A DNA stretch of 64,000 nucleotides from Chlorogloeopsis fritschii (GTDB taxonomy: Bacteria > Cyanobacteriota > Cyanobacteriia > Cyanobacteriales > Nostocaceae). The translations under genes and the position numbers were made by a program. The stretch lies in NCBI RefSeq assembly GCF_043099315.1, contig NZ_CP170746.1, one strand, 5' to 3'. How positions within the stretch are numbered: position 1 is the first letter of the stretch; every line of letters begins with the position of its first letter. This document shows positions 8,476 to 16,836 of the stretch, one piece after another. The notes below the pieces were generated by a model, which was not told the origin of the DNA, ran no database searches, and saw nothing but the letters and a program-made list of their open reading frames with translations.

Positions 8476-9480
8476 ATGCCTGATTATTCCACCATTACAG
8501 CAGAAATAATTCAGCAAGCGCAAACTATCGAGGATGTTCTTCCAATCAAAAATGAAGCTTGCCGCTCAAAATTCTTTTTCCATCCTCATCCCACCCCAAA
8601 AGTTTGCCTGTTCTTTCACGGATTTACTGCTGGCCCTTACCAATTTGAACCATTGGGAAAAACTTTGTTTGAATCTGGTTACAATGTTTTGATACCGTTA
8701 CAGCCTGGTCATGGAGTAGCCGGCAATTGGAATGGTGACAACCCTCCTCCTCTGCCTACAGAACAAGAGGTATATCAAGAGTTTGCATCTTCCTGGCTGC
8801 AAGTAGCACGAAATTTAGGAGAGCAGATAATTATTGGTGGATTATCTACAGGTGGTAACTTGGCAGCTTGGTTGGCACTAGAATACCCCCAAGAAATAGA
8901 GAAAGCTATACTGTTTGCTCCCTATGTTAGTAGTAATAATCCAATCGTCAATTTTCTTGTAGAAATACTTCCTTTTTATTATGAATGGTTGAATAAAGAT
9001 AATCCCGGTAATTTTGGTTATCACGGTTTTCGCATTCCGGCACTGCGATTATTTTTAGATATGGGTCAAACAGTACTGGAGCGAGTAGAGAAAGAAGCCG
9101 CAGTGCCAATGTTTGTTATTTCTAGTGAAAGTGACCCCACAATTGACCATAATGAACTACGAGCTTTATTTTTAGCTTTAAGAAAGAATCAGCATCAATC
9201 TTGGTATTTTAACTTTGAGAAAGTTTTTGAAATTCCCCATACCATGATGACTAAGGCTGAAGGTAATAACTATCAAGACTTATTGATTACCATAGCTAAA
9301 GCTTATATTGAAAGTGATATTACTTGGGATGAATTACTAAAAATTGGTTATCAAATATTGCAAGGAAAAAATTTTGATTTTGCTGCATCACAATTCAATT
9401 TAACCAAACAAATTTCTCCAGATGTGTCAGTTTTATTGACAGTGATGGAGAAGAAAACAATTATTGAGCAAATTCTGTAG
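8476..9480 (+). CDS. Alpha/beta hydrolase
   Basis: A 334-residue serine hydrolase. The oxyanion HGF is at 48-50, the nucleophile is S124 in GLSTGG, and the probable acid and base are D220 (or D224) in SSESDPTID and H255 in IPHTM. The order and spacing fit the carboxylesterase/monoacylglycerol-lipase side of the fold. About 75 residues follow the catalytic histidine, and the last 45 look like an added helical tail. No signal peptide is seen, so it is probably cytoplasmic. The stop codon lies inside the terminal repeat of a miniature element, so the C-terminus may have been altered by its insertion. Substrate unknown. Confidence 0.8.
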   Translation: MPDYSTITAEIIQQAQTIEDVLPIKNEACRSKFFFHPHPTPKVCLFFHGFTAGPYQFEPLGKTLFESGYNVLIPLQPGHGVAGNWNGDNPPPLPTEQEVYQEFASSWLQVARNLGEQIIIGGLSTGGNLAAWLALEYPQEIEKAILFAPYVSSNNPIVNFLVEILPFYYEWLNKDNPGNFGYHGFRIPALRLFLDMGQTVLERVEKEAAVPMFVISSESDPTIDHNELRALFLALRKNQHQSWYFNFEKVFEIPHTMMTKAEGNNYQDLLITIAKAYIESDITWDELLKIGYQILQGKNFDFAASQFNLTKQISPDVSVLLTVMEKKTIIEQIL

Positions 9481-9543
9481 GGTGGGCACTTTTAAGCTTT
9501 TGGTAAAACTCCTATTTTACGTTCTTTACAGTGCCCACCTTAC
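9477..9543. mobile_element. Miniature inverted-repeat element, family B copy 2
   Basis: A 67-bp element bounded by GTAGGGTGGGCACTT and ACAGTGCCCACCTTAC. Its reverse complement matches the element at 7371-7436 over most of its length, including the interior AACGTAAAA. Its first bases (gTAG) supply the stop codon of the upstream hydrolase gene. Confidence 0.75.
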
Positions 9544-9633
9544 GGTTGAGGCTCACAAAAAAGAGTTGCAAATAATGAAAATCCCTGCCCTTGCAAGAAG
9601 GACTAGGGAAACATTCAGAGCTTCTCAAAACAA

Positions 9634-10509
9634 CTATTTAGCGCTTTCTGGCAATGCTGATGGATATATACCTTCGACAATTAACACAGGTCTTGTGTTG
9701 TATTCCTTCTCTAATTGTCCTCGCAATTGTTGGTTCCAACCAAAATTGTAGTCTCTCTCAAGCTCAGTAACAACAAATGGGCGGAGTGTACCAGTAGCAA
9801 CAATCCTTTCGCCTTGTTTAATAGGAGCTTTTTCTTTGATTTGATCCGTCACTAAAACTAACAATGGATTATCGCCAAGGAGTGTATCGTCTTCAAGGAC
9901 AAATGCACTAGGACTGTAAATTCTTTCGACCTCGGCAGGTACAGCAATTACCTTATTGTAGTATTTTTGTGGTTGTTCACTGATTTCTCCTGGTACTGGT
10001 GCCAAGGCAATTGACCGTGCAATAATTGCTGGTCTACCTTCATACTCTCGATAAGAATCTTGACCTAAATTTAAGCCGTATTCTTGTTGAATAGCATTGG
10101 GATCAAATTTAGTAACTGTACCCGTTACTTGCAATCTTGAATCTTGAGGTATGGGCCAGTTGACAGTTTGACCAGTATTATTTACAACGACTATTCTTTC
10201 ACCGCTAAAAACTTCCCTGTCAGTAATTGTAAATACTTTGTCATTTAGCCTATTAATAGGCTGGCTTCTGACAGTCACAAGTTTACCTATAAGAGCATCT
10301 GTCTTCTGACTAACATCCGGTGCAGTAACGTTTTCTTTTTCTGCTACAGGTTTAGAAGTATCAGGAGCTTCTGCTGCTGGAGATTGAGGAGTAGTTGCTT
10401 GCTGTTGGTTAGGCGCACATGCAGGAAGAACTATCGCCGCTAATGCAATAGCTAGGGCACCTATGCGATTATTCCAACCTCCTTTTTGATATTGATTAAA
10501 AGTTGTCAT
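9634..10509 (-). CDS. Putative lipoprotein with Pro/Ala/Thr-rich linker
   Basis: A 291-residue protein with a signal peptide ending in the lipobox LPAC (C31), so probably a membrane-anchored lipoprotein. Residues 32-70 form a low-complexity linker rich in Q, T, P, A and E. The rest is beta-rich with a repeated theme of the type VTVRSQPI...VVNNTG and VIAVPAEVERIYSP, suggesting two OB-like or similar barrels (inferred). I do not recognise a named family. A strong Shine-Dalgarno, AAGGAGG, precedes the ATG. It stands alone between a convergent hydrolase gene and a long intergenic region. Confidence 0.7.
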   Translation of the reverse strand: MTTFNQYQKGGWNNRIGALAIALAAIVLPACAPNQQQATTPQSPAAEAPDTSKPVAEKENVTAPDVSQKTDALIGKLVTVRSQPINRLNDKVFTITDREVFSGERIVVVNNTGQTVNWPIPQDSRLQVTGTVTKFDPNAIQQEYGLNLGQDSYREYEGRPAIIARSIALAPVPGEISEQPQKYYNKVIAVPAEVERIYSPSAFVLEDDTLLGDNPLLVLVTDQIKEKAPIKQGERIVATGTLRPFVVTELERDYNFGWNQQLRGQLEKEYNTRPVLIVEGIYPSALPESAK

Positions 10510-11061
10510 TTTTCCTCCTTATTATTAAACTTATTGGAACAAATTCATAACTACCTACCCTTTCTAATCTTTTTCATGTTGATTAGAAATTACCTAAAAG
10601 ATATTAGTAGTTACTTTTGATCCCTATTATTTTTTGCTTGAGAAAATATTAACGACACTAGTCTAGTCTAAAAAATTGAATAGCCTTAACCTTCTATCTA
10701 AAGAAAGAAAGCCAAAGATAGATTATTTGTTCTGATAACTTTAATCGTTAGTCAATCCATTATTTTAAAATTCTGAAGCTGTAAATTACAGATCCCCGAC
10801 TTCTATAAGAAGTCGGGGATCTTGTGTTCTGCAAATGATTTAGGACTGCTGTATTCTGCCTTATTTTCACTGAAGATATCTGTATCAAAAAAAATACTGA
10901 ATACCGTAAAATTATCATTAGACTTATATATACCATCTTGCTAAAATTTGGTCACTTATCACTGTAATATAAAGCACTTACATAATTAGTTGATATCAAC
11001 AGTGTTTTTTTACAGAAGTATTAGTATGTTTTCTCTGACTCAGTAGTCAAGATTATAAAAA
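10510..11061. other. Intergenic region of about 550 bp with hairpin copy 2
   Basis: AT-rich DNA between two divergent genes. It contains the perfect hairpin at 10790-10822. No other structure or short gene could be supported. The promoters of the lipoprotein and the glycosyltransferase are expected here but not located. Confidence 0.5.
10790..10822. repeat. Perfect 15-bp inverted repeat, copy 2
   Basis: AGATCCCCGACTTCT, loop ATA, then its exact reverse complement. Both arms are identical to the hairpin at 3898-3930; only the loop differs. Conserved arms with a changed loop point to a dispersed repeat family. Confidence 0.9.
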
Positions 11062-12252
11062 ATGTTAATGAATAATATGGGTGAAAAGCCAAATTTAGGA
11101 AGCAAGTTTAAAAAAAAAGTTGATAATTTCTTTGTTTTCTTGGAAATTTTTGAATGTGAAGGAGGAATCCAATCCTACATCAAGGATATTTTTCGTGCCT
11201 ATCTAAGTTTTACTGAAGCCTATCATGGTCAAGTATTTTTACTAAGAGATAGCTTCTGTTGCTCAAATCCTTATCAGTGTGAGCGTTTACAGTTTCATTA
11301 CTTTAAAAGTCATTCTCCCCAAATTGGGAGAGTTAAAATCACAGCAGCTTTGCTAAAATCTCTGCTACAACAACACCCTCAACACGTTTTTTGCGGTCAT
11401 ATAAAACTAGCAGTATTAGTACAAACTCTCTGCCAGCCCTTAGGAATTCCTTACACTGTCCTAACTTATGGTAAGGAAGTATGGGAGGTGCTTCCACCTC
11501 AGCAGCAACGCGCTCTTGCCTGTGCCGCCAAGATTTTAACAATTAGTCGTTACAGTCGCGATCGCCTCTGTGCAGCAAATAATATCGAACCCAACAAGGT
11601 ACACCTACTTCCTTGTGCTATTGATGAAAATAAATTTACTCCAGGTATCAAACAGCCAGAATTAATCGATAAGTATGATTTGGCAGGGGCAAAGATATTA
11701 ATGACCGTAGCACGACTGTGGTCAGGAGATATCTACAAAGGTGTAGATGTGACAATTAGAGCTTTACCGCAAATATCTCAAGCTTTTCCAGAAGTAAAAT
11801 ATTTGGTAATTGGCCGTGGTGACGATCAACCTCGATTAGCCCAGCTAGCAAAAGATTTAGGTGTAGCAGAACGTGTAATATTTGCTGGCTTCATCCCTAC
11901 AGAGGAACTAATAACACACTATCGCCTTGCAGATGCCTACGTTATGCCTTCTCAAGAGGGATTTGGTATTGTTTATCTTGAGGCAATGGCTTGTGGTGTG
12001 CCTGTACTTGCTGGTGATGCCGATGGCTCATCTGAACCGTTGCAAGATGGGAAATTGGGATGGCGGGTACCGCACCGCGATCCTGATGCTGTAGCCAAAG
12101 CTTGCATTGAAATACTCAAAGGACACGATCAGCGTTGTGATGGGCAGTGGTTGCGAGAAGAAGCGATCGCTTGTTTTGGGATGAATGCTTTTCAGGAGCG
12201 GTTACGACAAGAATTGTTGTTTGTTGAACCTACACCCTTATCCAGTTGTTAA
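11062..12252 (+). CDS. Glycosyltransferase family 4 protein
   Basis: A 396-residue GT-B fold retaining glycosyltransferase. The N-terminal half contains the acceptor-side glycine motif EGGIQSYIKDIF. The C-terminal half has the nucleotide-sugar side: MTVARLWSGDIYKGVD, VIGRGDDQPRLAQL and the EX7E motif in QEGFGIVYLEAMACGVPVLA. No signal peptide, so it probably acts at the cytoplasmic membrane face. It is 10 kb from the main polysaccharide locus. No good ribosome-binding site precedes the ATG at 11062, and the first 15 residues are weakly supported. Donor and acceptor are unknown. Confidence 0.83.
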   Translation: MLMNNMGEKPNLGSKFKKKVDNFFVFLEIFECEGGIQSYIKDIFRAYLSFTEAYHGQVFLLRDSFCCSNPYQCERLQFHYFKSHSPQIGRVKITAALLKSLLQQHPQHVFCGHIKLAVLVQTLCQPLGIPYTVLTYGKEVWEVLPPQQQRALACAAKILTISRYSRDRLCAANNIEPNKVHLLPCAIDENKFTPGIKQPELIDKYDLAGAKILMTVARLWSGDIYKGVDVTIRALPQISQAFPEVKYLVIGRGDDQPRLAQLAKDLGVAERVIFAGFIPTEELITHYRLADAYVMPSQEGFGIVYLEAMACGVPVLAGDADGSSEPLQDGKLGWRVPHRDPDAVAKACIEILKGHDQRCDGQWLREEAIACFGMNAFQERLRQELLFVEPTPLSSC

Positions 12253-12441
12253 AATCTGCTTCAGAAATATGTATCACGCCTGAGATGAATGATACAAAAG
12301 GTATCATTAACTTCTGTTTGCTGATTTTGGGTGCGATCGCTAACAGTCGGTTGTGGTTCACTCTAGAAAAACCACTGCCCGCAACAACGCCCCACAATTT
12401 CTTAAACTGGATCTGCAAGACACTCACAAACGCCTAAGAAG

Positions 12442-13311
12442 ATGAAAGCATCTGCAAAATTCGATTTTGAGGACGAGAAGTTTAACGCACCCCCTTCTCA
12501 AATCATCCCTTGGTGTCAGATGATTAATCCTCGGTATGGCAACAATGGTATTCAACATTATGGTTTGGCAATTAAACTAGATAACGCTCATGCTGTGGGC
12601 TTTCAGCCAGATGACAATTGGCAGCAGGTAGAGCATGAATTTAGCTCTGGATTAGAAACGGTATATATCACTACTACCCCCCGCATAGTTATCGTCAGGC
12701 GAGGGCCTTTGTCTGTCAAAGATAGGGAAACTGGTATTAAGCTCGGTACCCTTAGAGATAATTACGATGCTTTTTTAGCAGATAAACTTAAATTTAAAAC
12801 TTTTACACGCTACTTAATTTTTCTGGTCGCAGAAAATAAAAAGTTTTTACATGAATTGCCTTTGCAATTAACCCTAAACGGTGCAGCAGGAGCAAGTTTT
12901 AGCAAAGCCTATTGTGAATATCAACAAGGTAGAGTTGCAGGTGGATTCGTCGCCGAACTAGAAAGGGCATATGCCGGGTATCGCAAGCAACCTTTAACGC
13001 CAAAAGGGCAGCTATTTCATGCTCACGGAATTTTTTGTCCTATGATTGATTGCGAAGAAAGAGGCATTGAGCCAAACACGGTTCTAGTTGCTTCAACTGT
13101 GGATTATAAACATCCTACTATTGGGACGTTAACACAATATTTGATTGCTTCTGATTCTCCAGAGTCAGAAATCATTATCAAGACTTTTGAAGAACACAAA
13201 GAGTTTGGTAGGGAAACTGTGAAAGCGGAAACAGCAAAGATGGTGCCTGTAGGGGTTTCTAGCTCCTACATTTACCCAGATGAAGATGATTTTGGTTATC
13301 CGCCTTACTAG
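12442..13311 (+). CDS. DUF5895 domain-containing protein
   Basis: A 289-residue soluble protein found mainly in cyanobacteria, which I place in the DUF5895 family from memory. Visible features are the N-terminal stretch IIPWCQMINPRYGNNGIQHYGLAI, a beta-rich middle (VYITTTPRIVIVRRGPLSV) and an acidic tail (YPDEDDFGYPPY). It has no catalytic motif I recognise and no signal or membrane segment. The 189 bp before it contain only a 63-codon frame of no recognisable type. Function is unknown. Confidence 0.7.
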   Translation: MKASAKFDFEDEKFNAPPSQIIPWCQMINPRYGNNGIQHYGLAIKLDNAHAVGFQPDDNWQQVEHEFSSGLETVYITTTPRIVIVRRGPLSVKDRETGIKLGTLRDNYDAFLADKLKFKTFTRYLIFLVAENKKFLHELPLQLTLNGAAGASFSKAYCEYQQGRVAGGFVAELERAYAGYRKQPLTPKGQLFHAHGIFCPMIDCEERGIEPNTVLVASTVDYKHPTIGTLTQYLIASDSPESEIIIKTFEEHKEFGRETVKAETAKMVPVGVSSSYIYPDEDDFGYPPY

Positions 13312-13432
13312 GCTATTAGCTGTTGAAATTCATCTATGTTACGTTTGATTAATACTCCGCCTTTGCAGTACATATGTACTATAATTTTGTGGTTGAGAGA
13401 AACTTACTTGCATATCTGCAAGGAGAAAGGCA

Positions 13433-13879
13433 ATGACAGAGTTTCGTACAATCACTCCACATTTGACAGTTAGTGAGGCCAGGGCGGCAATAGAGTTTTA
13501 CAAAGCAGCTTTTGGTGCGATTGAGAAATACATTCTGCCCTCTCCAAAAGATAACAAAATTATGTATGCCGAGTTGGAAATTGGCAACTCAGTAATTTAT
13601 TTAAATGATGAATTTCCAGATTTTGGTTCCCAGTCGCCGATAACTTTAAATGGTTCGCCCGTCACAATGCACTTGCAAGTTGATGATGCAGATGCTTGGT
13701 TTGCTCGTGCGGTGAATGCGGGAGCTACGGTGACAATGCCTTTAGAGGATATGTTTTGGGGCGATCGCTATGGCAAGCTAGTCGATCCCTTTGGTCATCA
13801 TTGGTCGATTGCCAGTCAAATTGAAGAGGTACCACCAGAAGAAATCATGCAACGGGCAACAGCCCAACTGTCTAGTTGA
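13433..13879 (+). CDS. VOC family protein (PhnB/glyoxalase-like)
   Basis: A 148-residue vicinal-oxygen-chelate protein. It has the paired beta-alpha-beta-beta-beta modules: TPHLTVSEARAAIEFYKAAF opens the first module and VTMHLQVDDADAWFARAV the second, ending with YGKLVDPFGHHWSIAS. This is the PhnB-like subgroup (former 3-demethylubiquinone methyltransferase-like). Members bind metal and act in varied isomerase, lyase or resistance roles, so no reaction is claimed. AAGGAG lies just upstream of the ATG. It appears monocistronic. Confidence 0.85.
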   Translation: MTEFRTITPHLTVSEARAAIEFYKAAFGAIEKYILPSPKDNKIMYAELEIGNSVIYLNDEFPDFGSQSPITLNGSPVTMHLQVDDADAWFARAVNAGATVTMPLEDMFWGDRYGKLVDPFGHHWSIASQIEEVPPEEIMQRATAQLSS

Positions 13880-14199
13880 TGCCTGAGGATTGTAGTTTGA
13901 CGCTAGTTGAATAATAAAGTAAAATGGCAGATTGTCTGTCTAATTCCTGCTCGGATCAGGTAAATTCATATTTTGCATTTACGTTCTTGTCCACCAAGAA
14001 ATAAATTTCTGGGCTGCAAGGCAAAAGTCTGCTTAAGCAGACTAGGCAAAATTTCAGTCCGTTTTAATGAACTTGGGCTATTAGCCTGGAACTGAAGTTC
14101 CAGGCGTTTTAGGGACGAGGTGCAAGATTTGAGTAGACATACTACAAAAGCTGGCAAAAAAAGTCAGCTACCTGTACGGCAACTTTTAAGGACAATTAC
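13880..14199. other. L21 leader region with a cluster of palindromes
   Basis: About 320 bp ahead of rplU contain three clear palindromes in about 110 bp: CCAAGAAATAAATTTCTGGG (13994-14013, imperfect), an exact 18-bp palindrome AGTCTGCTTAAGCAGACT (14026-14043) and CCTGGAACT-GA-AGTTCCAGG (14085-14104). The arrangement resembles interspersed palindromic repeats of Nostoc-type genomes and would fold in the rplU 5' leader. Confidence 0.7.
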
Positions 14200-14595
14200 A
14201 TGACCTACGCAATTATTGAAACTGGCGGCAAACAATTACGAGTTGAAGCAGGCCGCTTTTATGATATTGAACTGCTTCATGCCGAATCAGATGAAAAAGT
14301 TACCATAGAATCAGTGCTGCTAGTGCAGCATGATGGTGAAACAACCATTGGACAGCCTCTAGTGGCAGGGGCAAAAGTAGAAGGGACAGTAATGCGGCAT
14401 CTTCGGGGTCGCAAAGTCCTGGTGTACAAAATGAAACCGAAAAAGAAAACCCGCAAAAAGCGGGGACATCGGCAAGAAATCACCAGGTTAATGATTAACT
14501 CTATTAGCCTGAATGGTTCTGTACTTGCATCGCAAGAAACAGCAACCACTACTAGTGAGGCAACAGAAGAACCTGCCCAAACAGCTGCTGAATAA
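14200..14595 (+). CDS. rplU: 50S ribosomal protein L21
   Basis: A 131-residue ribosomal protein. MTYAIIETGGKQLRVEAGRF is the standard L21 start, and GRKVLVYKMKPKKKTRKKRG followed by HRQEITRLMI is the conserved rRNA-binding core. The C-terminal 25 residues (ETATTTSEATEEPAQTAAE) are a low-complexity acidic extension. AAGGA precedes the ATG. It is followed by rpmA, the usual partner, but a miniature repeat separates the two genes. Confidence 0.97.
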   Translation: MTYAIIETGGKQLRVEAGRFYDIELLHAESDEKVTIESVLLVQHDGETTIGQPLVAGAKVEGTVMRHLRGRKVLVYKMKPKKKTRKKRGHRQEITRLMINSISLNGSVLASQETATTTSEATEEPAQTAAE

Positions 14596-14599
14596 TATA

Positions 14600-14666
14600 G
14601 TAGGGGCGGGTTTATGTAGAAGATATTTCGCCTATTCACAGGTGCTTTTTTTTAACCCGCCAGTAC
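14600..14666. mobile_element. Miniature inverted-repeat element, family A copy 3 (diverged)
   Basis: A 67-bp element between rplU and rpmA. It begins GTAGGGGCGGGTTT and ends TTAACCCGCCAGTAC, matching the termini of the copies at 6108-6174 and 45595-45659, and it keeps their length. The interior has diverged. It is followed by heptamer-type repeats (14667-14726). Confidence 0.65.
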
Positions 14667-14753
14667 AGTAGTTAGTGGTTTATTTGCTACTACTAACTAC
14701 TATCTACTAACCACTAACCACTAACTATTCACATTATCTAAAAAGAGGAAATT

Positions 14754-15029
14754 ATGGCTCATAAGAAAGGAACAGGTAGTACACGCAACGGTCGTGATTC
14801 TAATGCCCAACGATTGGGTGTGAAGCGTTATGGCGGACAGGTTGTGCGCGCGGGCAATATTCTCGTTAGACAACGGGGTACTAAATTTCACCCTGGCAAC
14901 AACGTCGGTATTGGTAGCGATGACACTTTGTTCGCTTTAGTTGATGGTGTAGTAACTTTTGAACGCAAGGGCAAAACCCGTAAAAAAGTTAGCGTTTATC
15001 CAGTTGCTGCTGAAGTTGCTGCTTCTTAA
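14754..15029 (+). CDS. rpmA: 50S ribosomal protein L27
   Basis: A 91-residue ribosomal protein. The start MAHKKGTGSTRNGRDSNAQR and the following LGVKRYGGQVVRAGNILVRQ are essentially invariant in bacterial L27, whose N-terminus reaches the peptidyl-transferase centre. AGAGGA precedes the ATG. It forms the usual rplU-rpmA pair. A GC-rich hairpin at 15044-15072 follows and probably ends the transcript. Confidence 0.97.
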   Translation: MAHKKGTGSTRNGRDSNAQRLGVKRYGGQVVRAGNILVRQRGTKFHPGNNVGIGSDDTLFALVDGVVTFERKGKTRKKVSVYPVAAEVAAS

Positions 15030-15043
15030 GTACCAGAATCTTC

Positions 15044-15072
15044 AGCAGGGTAGGCATTGCTGCTACCCTGCT
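15044..15072. terminator. Hairpin between convergent rpmA and a membrane-protein gene
   Basis: AGCAGGGTAG and CTACCCTGCT form a 10-bp stem with a 9-base loop. It lies between two convergent genes and could serve both directions, but lacks a strong T-run on either side. Confidence 0.6.
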
Positions 15073-15079
15073 TGATGAT

Positions 15080-15526
15080 TCAGCCATAGATATTGTATTG
15101 GAACATTATTCGTTCCACAAAAGCACCCATAGCTAAACCTGCTAGAGAAAAAATACTTGTAATACAAAAAGCTTGTACTTCTCTAAATCCTGCTGCTTGG
15201 AAATCTATTCTCACCAACATTAAAGCAGCAAGAATCACCAAAATATCAAGAAACAATCGAAAGCGGGCAAAAACAAGAAAGAACAGGAAAGCCGCTAATA
15301 CGGTAACACTAAAGGATCTAAGGTTTGATGTAAATAAATTAACAGAATAGTCTGCTATCCTTGCCAAAGGACTGGTTAAGCTTGCCACTAAAAATAAGAT
15401 AGCGATCGCAACCAGCACCCAGATAAAATGTGGAGGATTTGTAGCAGATAACACCCAGCCCAAGGAAATAAAGGTAAGCAGCAGTAGTATCAGGGAAAGC
15501 CAGGGAAGTTTTTTCAAAATAGACAT
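15080..15526 (-). CDS. Small membrane protein of unknown function
   Basis: A 148-residue hydrophobic protein with four or five likely membrane segments (about 7-27, 33-52, 70-88, 90-108 and 118-138). It starts with a positively charged MSILKKLPW, suggesting the N-terminus is inside. It has no soluble domain or motif that I recognise. It is convergent with rpmA and seems to be transcribed alone. Coding is supported by an uninterrupted frame and coherent hydrophobic periodicity. Confidence 0.65.
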   Translation of the reverse strand: MSILKKLPWLSLILLLLTFISLGWVLSATNPPHFIWVLVAIAILFLVASLTSPLARIADYSVNLFTSNLRSFSVTVLAAFLFFLVFARFRLFLDILVILAALMLVRIDFQAAGFREVQAFCITSIFSLAGLAMGAFVERIMFQYNIYG

Positions 15527-15781
15527 GAGTTATTTTCCCAGTACTAGGTCAAGCTACGATTCCACAGTTTAATAGTGGCTAAATTACCACGCTTTGAGAA
15601 TTGCTTGTGTTCAACTTTCTCTTAGCATCTATGATAAGTGGTCTTTTTAACTGTGCTAAATACAACTAGGGATTAAGAATTTCATAGAGAATTTTGGCAA
15701 AACAACTTAAATATTTTCTTAAACATTTGTAAACTGTTAGCAGTTATGTAGCCGCGTGTCACGTCTTGTTAAGGAAATATC

Positions 15782-16690
15782 ATGAAACAACTTGTTATAG
15801 CTGAACGCGTGTGCCTGATTGGTCATATTGTGTCAATGGTGTTTGGACTAGTAGGCATCTTACTGGTCGTTCCTCATCCCGAACTCATTATGAGCTTATC
15901 CGAGGTAGGACAAACCGCCATGCAATGGAGTATGGCTGGAGGTGGCGTAGTTTATATGATTTTGGGAACCGCAGCTGTTGCTTTATATGCTTATAGAACA
16001 TTGGGGTTGCGTTTGTGGCTGGCTTTTATGCTGCCCGCAATATTTATTTCTTTAACCAGTGAATTATTAGGAACTAGTACTGGATTTCCTTTCGGTCATT
16101 ACACTTACTTAAGTGGCTTGGGCTATAAAATAGCAGGCTTAGTACCATTTACTATTCCCTTGTCGTGGTTCTATTTGGGATGTGCTTCTTACTTGTTGGC
16201 GCGTGCTGGTTTAGAAGTAGATAAAAAACCCAGCTTACTGCGTCATGCAGGTGCTGTGGCTTTGGGTGCTTTGTTGCTAACCTCTTGGGACTTTGTGCTT
16301 GATCCGGCAATGAGCCAAACTGCTTTACCATTTTGGTATTGGCACCAGCCAGGAGCTTTCTTTGGGATGCCTTACCAAAACTTTGTGGGATGGTTGGGTA
16401 CTGGTTGTGTGTTTATGACGGTGGCTGCACTGTTGTGGAGAAATACACCAATTCATTTACAGGGATGGCAACTCAATCTACCCTTGATTGTTTACTTGAG
16501 CAACTTTGCCTTTGCTACTGTCATGAGCTTGGCTGCTGGATTCTCTATCCCCGTGTTACTTGGTTTGCTACTTGGTACAACTCCTGCGGTGCTGTTGTGG
16601 TGGAAAGCTCAAACTACATCTACACCAGCGGCTTTGGAATCGACAACCAAAGAGATGCAAGCAGCTCAGGTAAGAGTTGCTCTCAAATAA
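15782..16690 (+). CDS. cruF: Carotenoid 1',2'-hydratase CruF
   Basis: A 302-residue polytopic membrane protein of the CruF family (former DUF422), which hydrates the psi-end of gamma-carotene derivatives during synthesis of myxol-type carotenoids. Family-like stretches are SELLGTSTGFPFGHYTYLSG, then ISLSW-like SWFYLGCASYLLAR, and the acidic membrane motif SWDFVLDPAMSQ. About seven hydrophobic segments are visible. AAGGAA lies before the ATG. It is followed by cruG, the glycosyltransferase of the same pathway, an arrangement known in cyanobacteria and strong support for the call. Confidence 0.9.
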   Translation: MKQLVIAERVCLIGHIVSMVFGLVGILLVVPHPELIMSLSEVGQTAMQWSMAGGGVVYMILGTAAVALYAYRTLGLRLWLAFMLPAIFISLTSELLGTSTGFPFGHYTYLSGLGYKIAGLVPFTIPLSWFYLGCASYLLARAGLEVDKKPSLLRHAGAVALGALLLTSWDFVLDPAMSQTALPFWYWHQPGAFFGMPYQNFVGWLGTGCVFMTVAALLWRNTPIHLQGWQLNLPLIVYLSNFAFATVMSLAAGFSIPVLLGLLLGTTPAVLLWWKAQTTSTPAALESTTKEMQAAQVRVALK

Positions 16691-16705
16691 ACCAAATTAC
16701 CTATT

Positions 16706-16736
16706 AGACGCGATCAAGATTTAATTAATCGCGTCT
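16706..16736 (+). terminator. Hairpin after cruF
   Basis: AGACGCGAT (16706-16714) and ATCGCGTCT (16728-16736) form a 9-bp stem 15 bp after the cruF stop, followed by TTTAAATATTTAG. It may attenuate cruF-cruG readthrough. Its core is shared with the palindrome at 6068-6095. Confidence 0.55.
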
Positions 16737-16836
16737 TTAAATATTTAGCATCTTCCATCATTGAGGCAAGTTCATACAACTGCAATTGCCCAGATAGACA
16801 GCAGTTTTAGTTATACATCCTTCAGCATTTTTACAA

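Noticed and set aside
12246..12437. 63-codon frame between the glycosyltransferase and DUF5895 genes
   Set aside because: It overlaps the upstream stop, includes a HIP1 octamer and shows no protein-like features.
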